From assembly GCA_022561675.1 (NCBI GenBank), contig JADFQT010000020.1, forward strand, positions 1-15,158: a stretch of 15,158 nt of DNA. Direction: 5' to 3'. The translations under genes were made by a program, and so were the position numbers. Shown piece after piece: positions 7,708 to 14,659 of this stretch; positions within the stretch are counted from its first letter, which is position 1; each line of letters starts with the position of its first letter. The notes beneath the pieces are model-generated. The model worked only from the letters and a program-made list of their open reading frames with translations. It was not told the DNA's origin and searched no databases. The stretch is from Chloroflexota bacterium. GTDB taxonomy: Bacteria; Chloroflexota; Dehalococcoidia; Lucifugimonadales; UBA3495.

Positions 7708-7735
7708 TTATCGGCTTGGGAGGAGTCCTTATTTA
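7708..7735 (-). promoter_or_regulatory. Sigma-28 (FliA)-type promoter for MCP and cheW
   Basis: Read on the minus strand, TAAA (7735-7732) is followed after 16 bases by GCCGATAA (7715-7708). The known sigma-28 consensus is TAAA, about 15 bases, GCCGATAA. The -10 element is an exact match; the spacer is one base long. Predicted start is near 7701, giving a leader of about 46 bases to the ATG at 7654. Such promoters drive late flagellar and chemotaxis genes, which fits the downstream genes exactly. Confidence 0.6.
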
Positions 7736-7966
7736 TCGCTGTTTCGCGATGCCAATAGCTAAGTTAGCATCGGATATATGGACTCCCCAGTGGGTGGGCC
7801 TGGGAGGTGCCTAAGAGGAATCACCCTTCTGGTTGAGGGGCGCGAAAACTCGCCGAGGGCAAAAAAGGTCGGACCTTTCGTCCTAGGTGAGCAGCTAGGG
7901 GAAAGACGGAAGTTCCGAGAGGCTGGGAGGCCGTTTCAGATAGGAGGAGAGCCGCTGCTTTTTTAA

Positions 7967-7997
7967 TTGTTCCCCAGAGGGCCAACACTGGGGACAA
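7967..7997. repeat. Strong inverted repeat, 10-bp stem
   Basis: TTGT(T)CCCCAG and CTGGGGACAA pair over 10 bp with one bulged T and a 10-base loop. On the plus strand a run of six T precedes the stem; on the minus strand a run of A follows it. It therefore fits a terminator in neither direction. It could be part of a structured RNA or a protein-binding site. Confidence 0.5.
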
Positions 7998-8048
7998 TGG
8001 CAGGTGGGACCACACGATTGAGGGCCGGAGGAAAGATTAACCGCTAGA

Positions 8049-8080
8049 CAAAAAGAAAGGGCGGAGCAATACCCACCCTT
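8049..8080 (-). terminator. Rho-independent terminator of the aromatic operon
   Basis: On the minus strand AAGGGTGG, an 8-base loop and CCGCCCTT form an 8-bp stem, followed directly by TCTTTTTGT. One pair is G-U on the minus-strand RNA but would be a C-A mismatch on the plus strand, so the direction is clear. It lies 66 bases past the DAHP synthase stop. Confidence 0.8.
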
Positions 8081-8146
8081 AAAGCTACCTCGCTGGTACG
8101 CCGGCTTCCGTCACCGAAGATCGGGCACCGGCAATCGGTAAATGAA

Positions 8147-9172
8147 CTAGGTCGTGGCCGCCATTATCCTGGTTACACCGGAAACAGCCTTTACCTGGTC
8201 CATCATGCTGCGGAAGTTTTCAAAGGTCAGCGACTGAGGCCCGTCGCATTTCGCCACGTCTGGGTTGGGATGGACCTCCACCAGCAGGCCGTGGGCACCG
8301 GCCGCAATGATGGCCAGCGCCACCGGGCTGACCAGGTACCAGTGCCCGGTGCTGTGGCTGGGGTCGCCAATGATGGGCAGATGGCTCAAACGCTTGATCA
8401 CGGGAATGGCCGCCACATCCAGGGTGAACCGGGTGGAGCTCTCAAAACTCCTGATACCCCGCTCGCAGAGGATAACCTGCGTGTTGCCTCCAGCCATTAC
8501 GTACTCAGCGGCCAGCAGCCATTCCTCGTAAGAAGCTGCCAGGCCGCGCTTGACCATCACCGGCTTATCAAGCTGGCCCACCTCGTCCAACAGATTGTAG
8601 TTCTGCATGTTGCGGGCGCCAATTTGGAGAATGTCGGAATATCGGGCCACGGTATCCACATCGGCCGGCGACATCACCTCGGTAATAATGGGCAGACCGG
8701 TTTCTTTGCTGGCAATGGAAAGAAGCTCCAACCCTTCAACTCCCATGCCTCGGAAGCTGTAGGGGGAGGATCGAGGCTTGAAGGCGCCGCCGCGCAGCAC
8801 TTTGGCACCGGCGGCCTTTACCGCCTTGGCGGTGCTGACCATTTGCTCTTCATCTTCTACCGAACAGGGTCCAGCCATAATTATCGGCTCCGGGCCGCCA
8901 ATAACGGCATCACCCACGGTTACCGTCGAGTTGTCTGGGTGAAATTCCCGGCTGGCCATTTTGTAAGGCTTGGATATGGGCACGACCTCGGTAACTCCCG
9001 GAATCACCTCCAGTTCATCCTTCAAGTCGGGAGGAATAGAGCCCAGAACCCCCACTACAATACGCTGGACCCCGTTGAAAACCTGGGCGGTTAGACCAGG
9101 ATGGCTTTCAATACGATCCCTGACCGCATCCAGCACTTCTTGGGGAGTATCCAGCGCCAATACAACAATCAT
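8147..9172 (-). CDS. aroF: 3-deoxy-7-phosphoheptulonate synthase (type Ibeta)
   Basis: This cytoplasmic enzyme condenses phosphoenolpyruvate and erythrose 4-phosphate to DAHP, the first committed step of the shikimate pathway. The 341-residue length and layout match the Thermotoga-type Ibeta class: an N-terminal ferredoxin-like regulatory domain (about 1-70), then the barrel. Metal ligands are visible as Cys103 (AGPCSVE), His273 (DPSHSTG), Glu299 (VEVHPNPD) and Asp310 (KCDGPQSL), one residue offset from the T. maritima numbering I recall. Substrate motifs include FKPRSSPYSFRG, QIGARNMQNYNLL, VKRGLAAS and ILCERGIR. In this class the N-terminal domain gives feedback inhibition by Tyr or Phe. 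AAAGGA lies about 10 bases before the ATG at 9172. It is the last gene of the trpA-aroH-DAHPS series, 131 bases after aroH and just before the terminator. The long plus-strand open frame at 8270-9094 is a shadow. Confidence 0.97.
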   Translation of the reverse strand: MIVVLALDTPQEVLDAVRDRIESHPGLTAQVFNGVQRIVVGVLGSIPPDLKDELEVIPGVTEVVPISKPYKMASREFHPDNSTVTVGDAVIGGPEPIIMAGPCSVEDEEQMVSTAKAVKAAGAKVLRGGAFKPRSSPYSFRGMGVEGLELLSIASKETGLPIITEVMSPADVDTVARYSDILQIGARNMQNYNLLDEVGQLDKPVMVKRGLAASYEEWLLAAEYVMAGGNTQVILCERGIRSFESSTRFTLDVAAIPVIKRLSHLPIIGDPSHSTGHWYLVSPVALAIIAAGAHGLLVEVHPNPDVAKCDGPQSLTFENFRSMMDQVKAVSGVTRIMAATT

Positions 9173-9303
9173 AAGTAATTATTCCTTTCTAACGTGACCT
9201 TCCTAAAGTGGTAAGGGGCGCAAGTTGGTGCCAGCCCACAAGTTCCGAATTTTAAGGTCCCGCTTTCCAGCCTCTGGATTCCGAGCTTCGGGCGCGGCTT
9301 TGC

Positions 9304-9675
9304 TCAAGCCGACTCCACTCCCTGGAGCTTCAGGACTTCGGTGCCCTTGAGGTAAATATTTACCAGGTCCTTGGCTTGCTTCTCCGTATTCACCAGTATA
9401 AGTACGCGAATGCAAGCCGGCAAGCTGTTGGGAACGGCAATTTCGCTGGAACACATTAACGCGGTGTTATTCCAACCCATCTGGCGGGCCGCGGCCGCGG
9501 GAAATCCGGCGTTCAAATCAGGAGTAGCAGTAAAATAGGCCGCCGCCACGTCCTGCTCCTCAATACCGTTGGCATCGATGAGCTGCTGCAACATCTCCCT
9601 GGTGGCGGCGTAAATGGCAGTATCTGTATTAGCATCTGCGATGGTAGCTCCGCGGATGCCCCGGCAAGCTAACAT
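9304..9675 (-). CDS. aroH: Chorismate mutase, AroH type
   Basis: Converts chorismate to prephenate, the branch toward Phe and Tyr. The 123-residue product has the length and sequence of the trimeric AroH (Bacillus subtilis) fold, not the helical AroQ fold. Active-site residues align almost one to one with B. subtilis numbering: Arg8 (GIRGAT), Arg64 (AAAARQMGW), Cys75 and Glu78 (MCSSEI), Arg90 (ACIRVL) and Tyr108 (NIYLKG). The motif AAYFTATPDLNAGFPAAAAR is typical. GGAGG lies 9 bases before the ATG at 9675. It sits between trpA (92 bases upstream) and DAHP synthase (131 bases downstream) on the same strand, so one transcript is likely. The pairing places the pathway's first step beside its Phe/Tyr branch point, and a physical complex with DAHP synthase is conceivable but not shown here. 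Confidence 0.95.
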   Translation of the reverse strand: MLACRGIRGATIADANTDTAIYAATREMLQQLIDANGIEEQDVAAAYFTATPDLNAGFPAAAARQMGWNNTALMCSSEIAVPNSLPACIRVLILVNTEKQAKDLVNIYLKGTEVLKLQGVESA

Positions 9676-9767
9676 GGATCGGCGCCTCCAAAACTAATAC
9701 CAGGATGATAGCCCCAGTGTTTGGGTATATGATTATGGGGTCCCCGCCTGGGCTTTGGTTTAGACCC

Positions 9768-10631
9768 TCATATTCGGCGACCGGACAGCTCGGCAACGAA
9801 GCGGCTGGCCCGGTCCACTAGCTGCTCTCTAGGGGATTCTAGCATTACCCGTATCAGCGCGCTACCCACCACCGCAGCCTGGGCTTGCCGGCAGACGGCC
9901 TCGACATGATCCCTTCGGGAGACCCCGAACCCAACTGCCAGAGGTAGCGAGGTATGGGCGCGAACCCGTTCCAGCAGTTCAAGTCCCGCCTCCGAAACCT
10001 GGTCTCGGACACCGGTCACTCCGGTGAGGCTGATGCAATAGACGAATCCCGAGGCTGCGGCAGTCGAGGCCTGGATGCTGGCGTCGGAGCTGGTAGGGGC
10101 GAGCAGCGGAATAATCGGGATGGCCCGGGGGTCGCACTCCGCGTGTAAAGGGCCGATCTCCTCGTGGGGAAGGTCCACTACTATCAGGCCATCGACCCCG
10201 GCCTTTTCCGCCTGAGAGGCAAAGACTTTGACGCCCATGCGGAGAATCGGATTGTAATAGCCCATCAAAATTAAAGGCGTGTGGGGGACCTGACTGCGGA
10301 GTTGAGCGGCCACATCCAGGCAGTCCTGAAGGGTTGTTCCCTGGTTCAGCGCGATAAAGCTGGATTCCTGGATTACCGGCCCCTCCCCTATCGGGTCGCT
10401 GAAGGGTATTCCCAGTTCAATAGCGTCGGCGCCAGCAGCCACCAGCGCCGGTACCAGCTCCAAAGTTGCGGCTAAATCGGGGAACCCCACGGTCAGGAAA
10501 AGGATCAAGCCGGTCCTCTTCTCCCGTTCTATCTCGGCAAAGGCCTGTTTGATTCTGTCGCTACTCATGGTCGCCGGACCTACGTAACCAGCCGCTCCGA
10601 ATCGGATTGGCTCCTCGCTGGATTCCTGCAT
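9768..10631 (-). CDS. trpA: Tryptophan synthase alpha subunit
   Basis: Cleaves indole-3-glycerol phosphate to indole and glyceraldehyde 3-phosphate, passing indole to TrpB. The beta/alpha barrel is complete: LILFLTVGFPD, AIELGIPFSDP, LILMGYYNPIL, GVDGLIVVDLPHEE, SLTGVTGVRD with the loop-6 Thr206, and PLAVGFGVSRRDHV. Catalytic Glu72 (Glu49 in E. coli) is present, but the Asp60 position is Glu83, in GEGP rather than ADGP. The coordinates take the first ATG (10631); family alignment favours Met22 at 10568 (MSSDRIKQAF), which gives the usual length of about 266. Neither start has a good ribosome site. The extra residues contain IRFGAAGYVGP, faintly like a TrpB N-terminus. A TATAAT promoter lies immediately upstream. 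No trpB adjoins; the preceding gene is a membrane protease. It must pair with a TrpB encoded elsewhere. Confidence 0.95.
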   Translation of the reverse strand: MQESSEEPIRFGAAGYVGPATMSSDRIKQAFAEIEREKRTGLILFLTVGFPDLAATLELVPALVAAGADAIELGIPFSDPIGEGPVIQESSFIALNQGTTLQDCLDVAAQLRSQVPHTPLILMGYYNPILRMGVKVFASQAEKAGVDGLIVVDLPHEEIGPLHAECDPRAIPIIPLLAPTSSDASIQASTAAASGFVYCISLTGVTGVRDQVSEAGLELLERVRAHTSLPLAVGFGVSRRDHVEAVCRQAQAAVVGSALIRVMLESPREQLVDRASRFVAELSGRRI

Positions 10632-10647
10632 TCATAATACGGATCGG

Positions 10648-10677
10648 ATTATAGCACTGAGGTTAGACTGAACCCAA
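10648..10677 (-). promoter_or_regulatory. Promoter of trpA
   Basis: On the minus strand TTGGGT (10677-10672), an 18-base spacer and a perfect TATAAT (10653-10648), with an upstream TG extension (TGCTATAAT). The predicted start is near 10641, ten bases before the first trpA ATG. The -35 lies inside the end of the CPBP gene, so trpA and the genes after it can be expressed apart from it. Confidence 0.6.
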
Positions 10678-11511
10678 CGAGAGGGTAGGGCCGTAGATGG
10701 TCGCCAACAGCGCCGCGCCGTTCTGGCCGGCGTGAGCGGCAATACTGGGCCAGAGAGAACCGGTGCGATAGTAGAGCCAAGCCAGCAGCAAGCCGGTGAT
10801 GAATATTGGGATCAGCACTCCCGGCTCAATATGGATTGCGCTGAAAATAATGGCGCTGGTTACGGCGGCTCCCGTCACGCCGAGCCGATGCACCAGCCCG
10901 GCGAAAACGAACCCCCGAAAAAACAGCTCCTCGGTCAAAGGTGTCCAAAGCGCCAAAGCAATAAAGGTGAGGACCGCCTCGGACCAGTCAAAAACTATAT
11001 CGGTGAATATGTCCGGCGGCAGCAGCCAATCCACTCCAATCCGTTCTATGATGGTGCTGTAGAGAAATGTGGAGGCAAAGCTCAAAACCAGCGCCCCAAT
11101 AGTCCAGAGAATCGCGGGGCCGGCTGGGATACTGGTGGGCCGCAAACCCAGGAGCGCGACGGCTGCTCCCGTCGGGCGCAAGCCCAGATACCACACTATA
11201 AAGAGGATCACCAGCCCCAGCAGCAGGCTGGAGCTCCAGGCAAATAGAATCTGGTCCAAATCGTTGGTAAGTAGCAGAATAATCCCTGCGATCAGGAGGA
11301 GGCCAAAGACACCAATACCCAGGTAGAGAAGCCCCCAGGCCACCTGGCCGCCCCTCCAGGGTACCGTCAGACGGGCGGACCCGGATGCCCCAGGGTTTCC
11401 CGCGAATTGGTCCCGGAAGTGGTCCCGGACAGCGCCGGTGGGTGCGCCGCAACCGGGGCAGAAGCCGGCCTGGGAATCCTCTAGATTTTTCCCGCAGTTA
11501 GTGCAGAACAA
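10663..11511 (-). CDS. Zinc-ribbon CPBP-family intramembrane metalloprotease
   Basis: A membrane protein of the CPBP (CAAX/Rce1-like, Abi) family. I choose a TTG start at 11511: GGAGA lies 5 bases before it, the product then opens with the classic FCTNCGKN zinc ribbon, and a promoter lies further upstream. The frame stays open to another TTG at 11649 with no ATG, so an N-terminus 46 residues longer cannot be excluded. Numbered from 11511 (282 residues), ribbon cysteines are 3, 6, 18 and 21. A linker follows, then six to eight membrane segments from about residue 56. The catalytic motifs are Glu194-Glu195 with Arg199 (TEELFFRG), His227 (FSAIHIEPG) and His260 with Asn264 (AHAGQN). Members cleave or process membrane peptides, or immunity and signalling partners; the target here is unknown. 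It precedes trpA by 31 bases, but trpA has its own promoter. Confidence 0.9.
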   Translation of the reverse strand: MFCTNCGKNLEDSQAGFCPGCGAPTGAVRDHFRDQFAGNPGASGSARLTVPWRGGQVAWGLLYLGIGVFGLLLIAGIILLLTNDLDQILFAWSSSLLLGLVILFIVWYLGLRPTGAAVALLGLRPTSIPAGPAILWTIGALVLSFASTFLYSTIIERIGVDWLLPPDIFTDIVFDWSEAVLTFIALALWTPLTEELFFRGFVFAGLVHRLGVTGAAVTSAIIFSAIHIEPGVLIPIFITGLLLAWLYYRTGSLWPSIAAHAGQNGAALLATIYGPTLSLGSV

Positions 11512-11622
11512 CTGGCTCTCCGATGTTTTCAGTAGCTCTAGCCGCCAAACCGGTTCGTAAAAAACCCCAGACCGGGGTTGGTGCAGGCGGTATACGGCAA
11601 TTGGCGAAACGCAACGCCACTT

Positions 11623-11649
11623 ACTATAGCAGAGCTTCTTCTCCGGCAA
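11623..11649 (-). promoter_or_regulatory. Possible promoter of the CPBP protease gene
   Basis: On the minus strand TTGCCG (11649-11644), a 15-base spacer and TATAGT (11628-11623) with a TG extension (TGCTATAGT). The spacer is short, but extended -10 boxes tolerate this. It would start transcription about 105 bases before the TTG start at 11511 and argues against the longer reading frame. Confidence 0.4.
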
Positions 11650-11752
11650 CTGTTGCCCGACCCTGCTTTCTCCAGAGAATGCTGAAGAAAGACATCACCA
11701 CACTAACAGCCTTCAGTAGACTCCTTACAAATCGGGGAATCAGCGGAGCCAT

Positions 11753-11780
11753 TTGCCAGAATCCCAGGTGTGGGTAATAA
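11753..11780 (+). promoter_or_regulatory. Possible promoter of the GatC-like/amidase unit
   Basis: TTGCCA (11753-11758), a 16-base spacer and TAATAA (11775-11780) on the plus strand, about 80 bases before the small subunit's ATG. It is divergent from the CPBP promoter in the same 350-base region. Confidence 0.4.
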
Positions 11781-11861
11781 TGATTCGGAAATTCAGCGTC
11801 TGCCAGCCTCCGTCGGCCCAACCGGAATTGGCGCTCGGCAACCAGCTTTAAGGAGATAGCT

Positions 11862-12089
11862 ATGGCGACCCCAGGGAGATTGTCCAAGGAAGCTTTTTTG
11901 TATCTGGCACAGCAGGCCGGATTGGACTCGGCTGATCCGCATATGGAAGAGCTCTATCCCTACGTCGTCAATGTATTGGCCAGTATCGAGTCCCTCGCCC
12001 AAATTGACGTGTCCGGCTTTGAACCGGAGATGGCCTTTGCCCCGCCGGAGGTCCAGGCCACGAGCGTCGACCCCGGGCCCGTGGGCTAA
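11862..12089 (+). CDS. GatC/AtzG-like small amidase partner
   Basis: A 75-residue soluble protein with a strong ribosome site (AAGGAG, 7 bases before the ATG). LSKEAFLYLAQQAGLD followed by a helix ending in LASIESLAQIDVSGFEPEMAF resembles the helical part of GatC, the scaffold of the Asp/Glu-tRNA amidotransferase, and also AtzG (DUF4089), the GatC-derived partner of the amidase AtzE. It lacks the long C-terminal half of true GatC (about 95 residues, with an LREDE-type segment), so it is not simply a standard GatC. It is followed after 158 bases by a signature amidase, and no gatB is present. I infer that it wraps and stabilises that amidase. Whether the pair acts on tRNA or on a small amide cannot be decided from sequence, although the amidase's own features favour the latter. 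Confidence 0.7.
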   Translation: MATPGRLSKEAFLYLAQQAGLDSADPHMEELYPYVVNVLASIESLAQIDVSGFEPEMAFAPPEVQATSVDPGPVG

Positions 12090-12247
12090 CCTGCCCGTCA
12101 GCCCCGCCGGCGTTCCCGTTAGAGTCGCAACTGCACCATCCTGTCATCTACCGGCCCTTCCCATATCGTACCTTCCCGGCGCAGTACAGCCTACCAGCAA
12201 CAGTTCCGGATCCTGGATCCCAGTTTCCAAATCAGGGAGAGACAGCT

Positions 12248-13657
12248 ATGGAACCTCTTGAGATCTGTTATTTGAGCGCCGCCCAGCTATCCGGCTTAAT
12301 CCGGCGAAAGGAGATATCGCCGGTGGAGGTGGTCACTGCCCACCTGGACCGCATCCAGGCCACCGACGGCGTACTCAACTCCTTCATTACACTGCTTCCG
12401 GAACAGGCGCTGGCTGCCGCCCGGCGGGCCGAATCCCAAATCCAGTCCGGCCAATATAGAGGACCGCTCCACGGTATTCCGGTGGGCCTGAAAGACCTAT
12501 TCAACACCGCCGGGGTGAAGACCACTTCCGGCTCTCGCATCTTCGACAATTTTATACCGGACCAGGACTGCACCGTAGCCAGCCGATTTCAGCAAGCGGG
12601 AGCCATCTTGCTCGGCAAGCTCAACATGCACCAGTTCGCCTACGGGCCTACCGGGGAGAACCCAGATTACGGGCACATGCACAACCCTTGGGACCCGGAG
12701 TGTTACACCGGCGGCTCCAGCGGGGGGTCCGGCTCGGCGACCGCGGCCGGACAATGCACTATCACCATGGGCAGCGATACCGGCGGCTCGGTGCGAATTC
12801 CGGCCGCCCTTTGCGGCATAGTTGGCCTCAAACCTACCTACGGCCTGGTAAGCCGCCACGGTCTCACGGCTCTGGCCTGGTCCATGGACCACCCCGGCCC
12901 GATGGTCCGCACGGTGGAGGATGCGGCCCTGGCCTTGAACGCCATCGCCGGGCATGATCCCAAGGACGCGACCACTAGCCGAGCGCCGGTGCCGGATTAC
13001 ACCTCAGCACTGAGCGGCGACGTTAGGGGACTGCGCATCGGCGTGGTGAAGGAGTATTTTGAGGCCGCCCTTGATCCCCAGGTGGAACGGGCCACGCGGA
13101 AGGCGATAGAAACGCTGGAGGAATTGGGGGCGAATGTTTCTGAAATCTCCTTCCCCATGTATGAGGAGTCCCAGGCCATTTCCGGCACTATCCTAATGGC
13201 CGAGGCTTCTGCCTACCATCGGGAATTGCTGGCTCGGGATGGAGGTCTGCTGTATCCGCCGGTTCGACTACGTCTGGAGGCCGGATTGTTCATAAGCGCC
13301 GCCGATTACATCAAGGCGCAGCAGGCTCGAACCAGGTTTAATCGTGCCGCGGCGCAGCTACTGGAAGAGGTTGACCTGCTGGCCGGTCCCACCGAGCCGG
13401 TCACGGCCCCACCGTTGTTGTCGACCAGCGTGGACGCAGGCGGCCAGACCCTTGGCATCACGGCGGCTCTTACCCAATATACCCGCCCCTACATCACGGG
13501 CTTCCCGGCTATTTCCGTCCCCTGCGGTTTCTCCGAGGAAGGACTGCCGATAGGACTGCAGCTGGCGGGGCGGCCCTTTGACGACCTAACAGTGCTGAGA
13601 GCCGCCCACGCCTACGAGCAGGCCACCGAATGGAGCAAGCGCAGACCTCCCATTTAG
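12248..13657 (+). CDS. Amidase signature family enzyme (GatA/AtzE-like)
   Basis: A 469-residue serine hydrolase of the amidase signature family, which hydrolyses carboxamides through a Ser-cisSer-Lys triad. The triad is visible as Lys82 (VGLKDLF), cis-Ser157 (GGSSGGSGS) and nucleophile Ser181 (GSDTGGSVRIPAA). The spacings of 75 and 24 residues equal those of fatty acid amide hydrolase (142/217/241). N-terminal LSGLIRRKEISPVEVV and LHGIPVGLKD are typical. The C-terminal part reads YITGFPAISVPCG and LPIGLQLAGRP, as in stand-alone amidases; the tRNA amidotransferase GatA motif MYxxDxxT is absent there. GGGAGA lies 7 bases before the ATG. It follows the GatC/AtzG-like gene, and a HAD hydrolase follows 145 bases later. 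Its substrate is unknown: AtzE-type ureide or carboxamide breakdown is possible, and a tRNA role is less likely without GatB. Confidence 0.93.
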   Translation: MEPLEICYLSAAQLSGLIRRKEISPVEVVTAHLDRIQATDGVLNSFITLLPEQALAAARRAESQIQSGQYRGPLHGIPVGLKDLFNTAGVKTTSGSRIFDNFIPDQDCTVASRFQQAGAILLGKLNMHQFAYGPTGENPDYGHMHNPWDPECYTGGSSGGSGSATAAGQCTITMGSDTGGSVRIPAALCGIVGLKPTYGLVSRHGLTALAWSMDHPGPMVRTVEDAALALNAIAGHDPKDATTSRAPVPDYTSALSGDVRGLRIGVVKEYFEAALDPQVERATRKAIETLEELGANVSEISFPMYEESQAISGTILMAEASAYHRELLARDGGLLYPPVRLRLEAGLFISAADYIKAQQARTRFNRAAAQLLEEVDLLAGPTEPVTAPPLLSTSVDAGGQTLGITAALTQYTRPYITGFPAISVPCGFSEEGLPIGLQLAGRPFDDLTVLRAAHAYEQATEWSKRRPPI

Positions 13658-13802
13658 ACGGTGTGGGTAGGGCACCCGGGTTCCGGACCCTCATCACTGG
13701 CCAAACCCGCCTGGCCCGCGCTGGAATACTCGCAACGCCGGTGGTAAGGTCTGGTTAGCCAAAACAAGCTTGTAAGATCCTTCCCACTGGGAGATAGCGG
13801 CA

Positions 13803-14576
13803 TTGAGCCAGATAACCGCCGTGACTTTCGACCTCTGGCAGACTCTGCTGCTGGACAATCGGGAATTGGGCCGGCAACGGGCTCAGCTTCGGTTGGAAGG
13901 CACCCAGGATGCCCTGAAAAGATTCGGCGAAAATTACTCAATAGAGTACCTGCGGGAGGCTTATCGCGCCTGCTATCGCCACTGCCACCGGGTCCGGGAA
14001 GACAATCTGGACGTCAGTTTCCAAGAGCAAGTGGATATTTTCATCAACTTGATCAGCCCGGACCTGGCCGACCGGCTGCCCCCGGAGATAATTCAGGAGA
14101 TAACGCGGGCTTACTCCGACCCTTTTTTCGTGCATCCTCCCGTTCCTCACTCCGAAAGTGTTGCGGTGCTGGAAGGAATTAAGGACATGGGTTTAAATAT
14201 CGGCCTCATCTCCAACACCGGGATGACCCCCGGAACTGCCTTCCGCAAATTTCTGGATCAGCATAAGCTGTTGCACTATTTCCACACCCTGACCTTTTCC
14301 GACGAGGTCAAGCTGGCCAAGCCCTCTGACCAAATCTTCAGGATGACCGTGGACTCGCTGCACACTACGCCGGAACAGACTGTACACGTGGGAGACCACG
14401 TGATAAATGACGTGCAAGGCGCCAAGCAGGCGGGCATGAGGACGGTTTGGATTGAGGGCTTCTACCAGCGGGAGGACCCCACTGACCCCAAGACCGAGCC
14501 GGACATCGCCGTGCCGGACCTGGGCGGTGTGGTTTCGGCCGTAGAAAAGCTATGCCACCTGTCCGGAAAGGCTTAG
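13803..14576 (+). CDS. HAD-superfamily hydrolase
   Basis: A cytoplasmic 257-residue hydrolase of the haloacid dehalogenase superfamily. Motif I is VTFDLWQTL with nucleophile Asp10; the +2 residue is Trp12 instead of the Asp that acts as general acid in typical HAD phosphatases, a pattern shared with dehalogenase-like and FDLWxTL-type members. Motif II is LISNTG (Ser137), motif III is Lys173 (KLAKPSDQIF), and motif IV is HVGDHVINDVQGA with Asp198 and Asp203. Residues about 20-115 form a helical C1 cap. The start is a TTG at 13803, preceded by GGGAGA with 8-9 bases of spacing; no ATG gives a complete motif I. It lies 145 bases after the amidase on the same strand and may share its transcript, but a functional link is not evident. 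The substrate is unknown: phosphate monoester or haloacid. Confidence 0.9.
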   Translation: MSQITAVTFDLWQTLLLDNRELGRQRAQLRLEGTQDALKRFGENYSIEYLREAYRACYRHCHRVREDNLDVSFQEQVDIFINLISPDLADRLPPEIIQEITRAYSDPFFVHPPVPHSESVAVLEGIKDMGLNIGLISNTGMTPGTAFRKFLDQHKLLHYFHTLTFSDEVKLAKPSDQIFRMTVDSLHTTPEQTVHVGDHVINDVQGAKQAGMRTVWIEGFYQREDPTDPKTEPDIAVPDLGGVVSAVEKLCHLSGKA

Positions 14577-14630
14577 GCCAGTAGGTTGGCGAGCCTGTTA
14601 CCCGCGTTCAGCAGGATTACGCAGGCAGGG

Positions 14631-14659
14631 TTGCGCAGTATAAAACCGCTCCCTATAAT
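14631..14659 (+). promoter_or_regulatory. Promoter of the tRNA genes
   Basis: TTGCGC (14631-14636), an exact 17-base spacer, then perfect TATAAT (14654-14659). Predicted start is near 14666, 13 bases before tRNA-Val. A second TATAAT at 14669-14674 is too close to the tRNA to be used for it. Confidence 0.75.

Larger units (their letters stand above)
7655..8042. other. Gene-free stretch rich in inverted repeats
   Basis: This stretch upstream of the MCP gene, running up to the aromatic-operon terminator, has no supportable gene. It holds several inverted repeats: ATCGC/GCGAT at 7735-7750; CTCC(C)CAG/CTGGGAG around 7782-7805; AAAGGT/ACCTTT near 7865-7880, followed on the minus strand by a short U-run; CCTAG/CTAGG near 7882-7900; CGGAA/TTCCG near 7908-7918; and the strong stem at 7967-7997. 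The 7-bp AGCAGC-type pairing between about 7892 and 7958 would compete with the CCTAG hairpin. I could not match it to a known riboswitch. It may be a structured RNA or leader, or simply regulatory DNA. Confidence 0.4.

Noticed and set aside
7840..7920. Cyclic di-GMP (GEMM) riboswitch, suggested by GAGGGCAAA before a hairpin
   Set aside because: The downstream GGTAGC-type receptor and conserved GACGCAAAGCC segment are missing, and no plus-strand gene follows.
7961..7997. Rho-independent terminator at the strong stem 7967-7997
   Set aside because: The T-run precedes the stem on the plus strand and becomes A on the minus strand, so the order is wrong in both directions.
8270..9094. Plus-strand open frame of 274 codons
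   Set aside because: It is antisense to DAHP synthase, which has all its metal ligands and motifs.
11862..13657. Standard GatCAB tRNA amidotransferase operon
   Set aside because: The small subunit is short, GatB is absent, and the amidase lacks the GatA MYxxDxxT motif.
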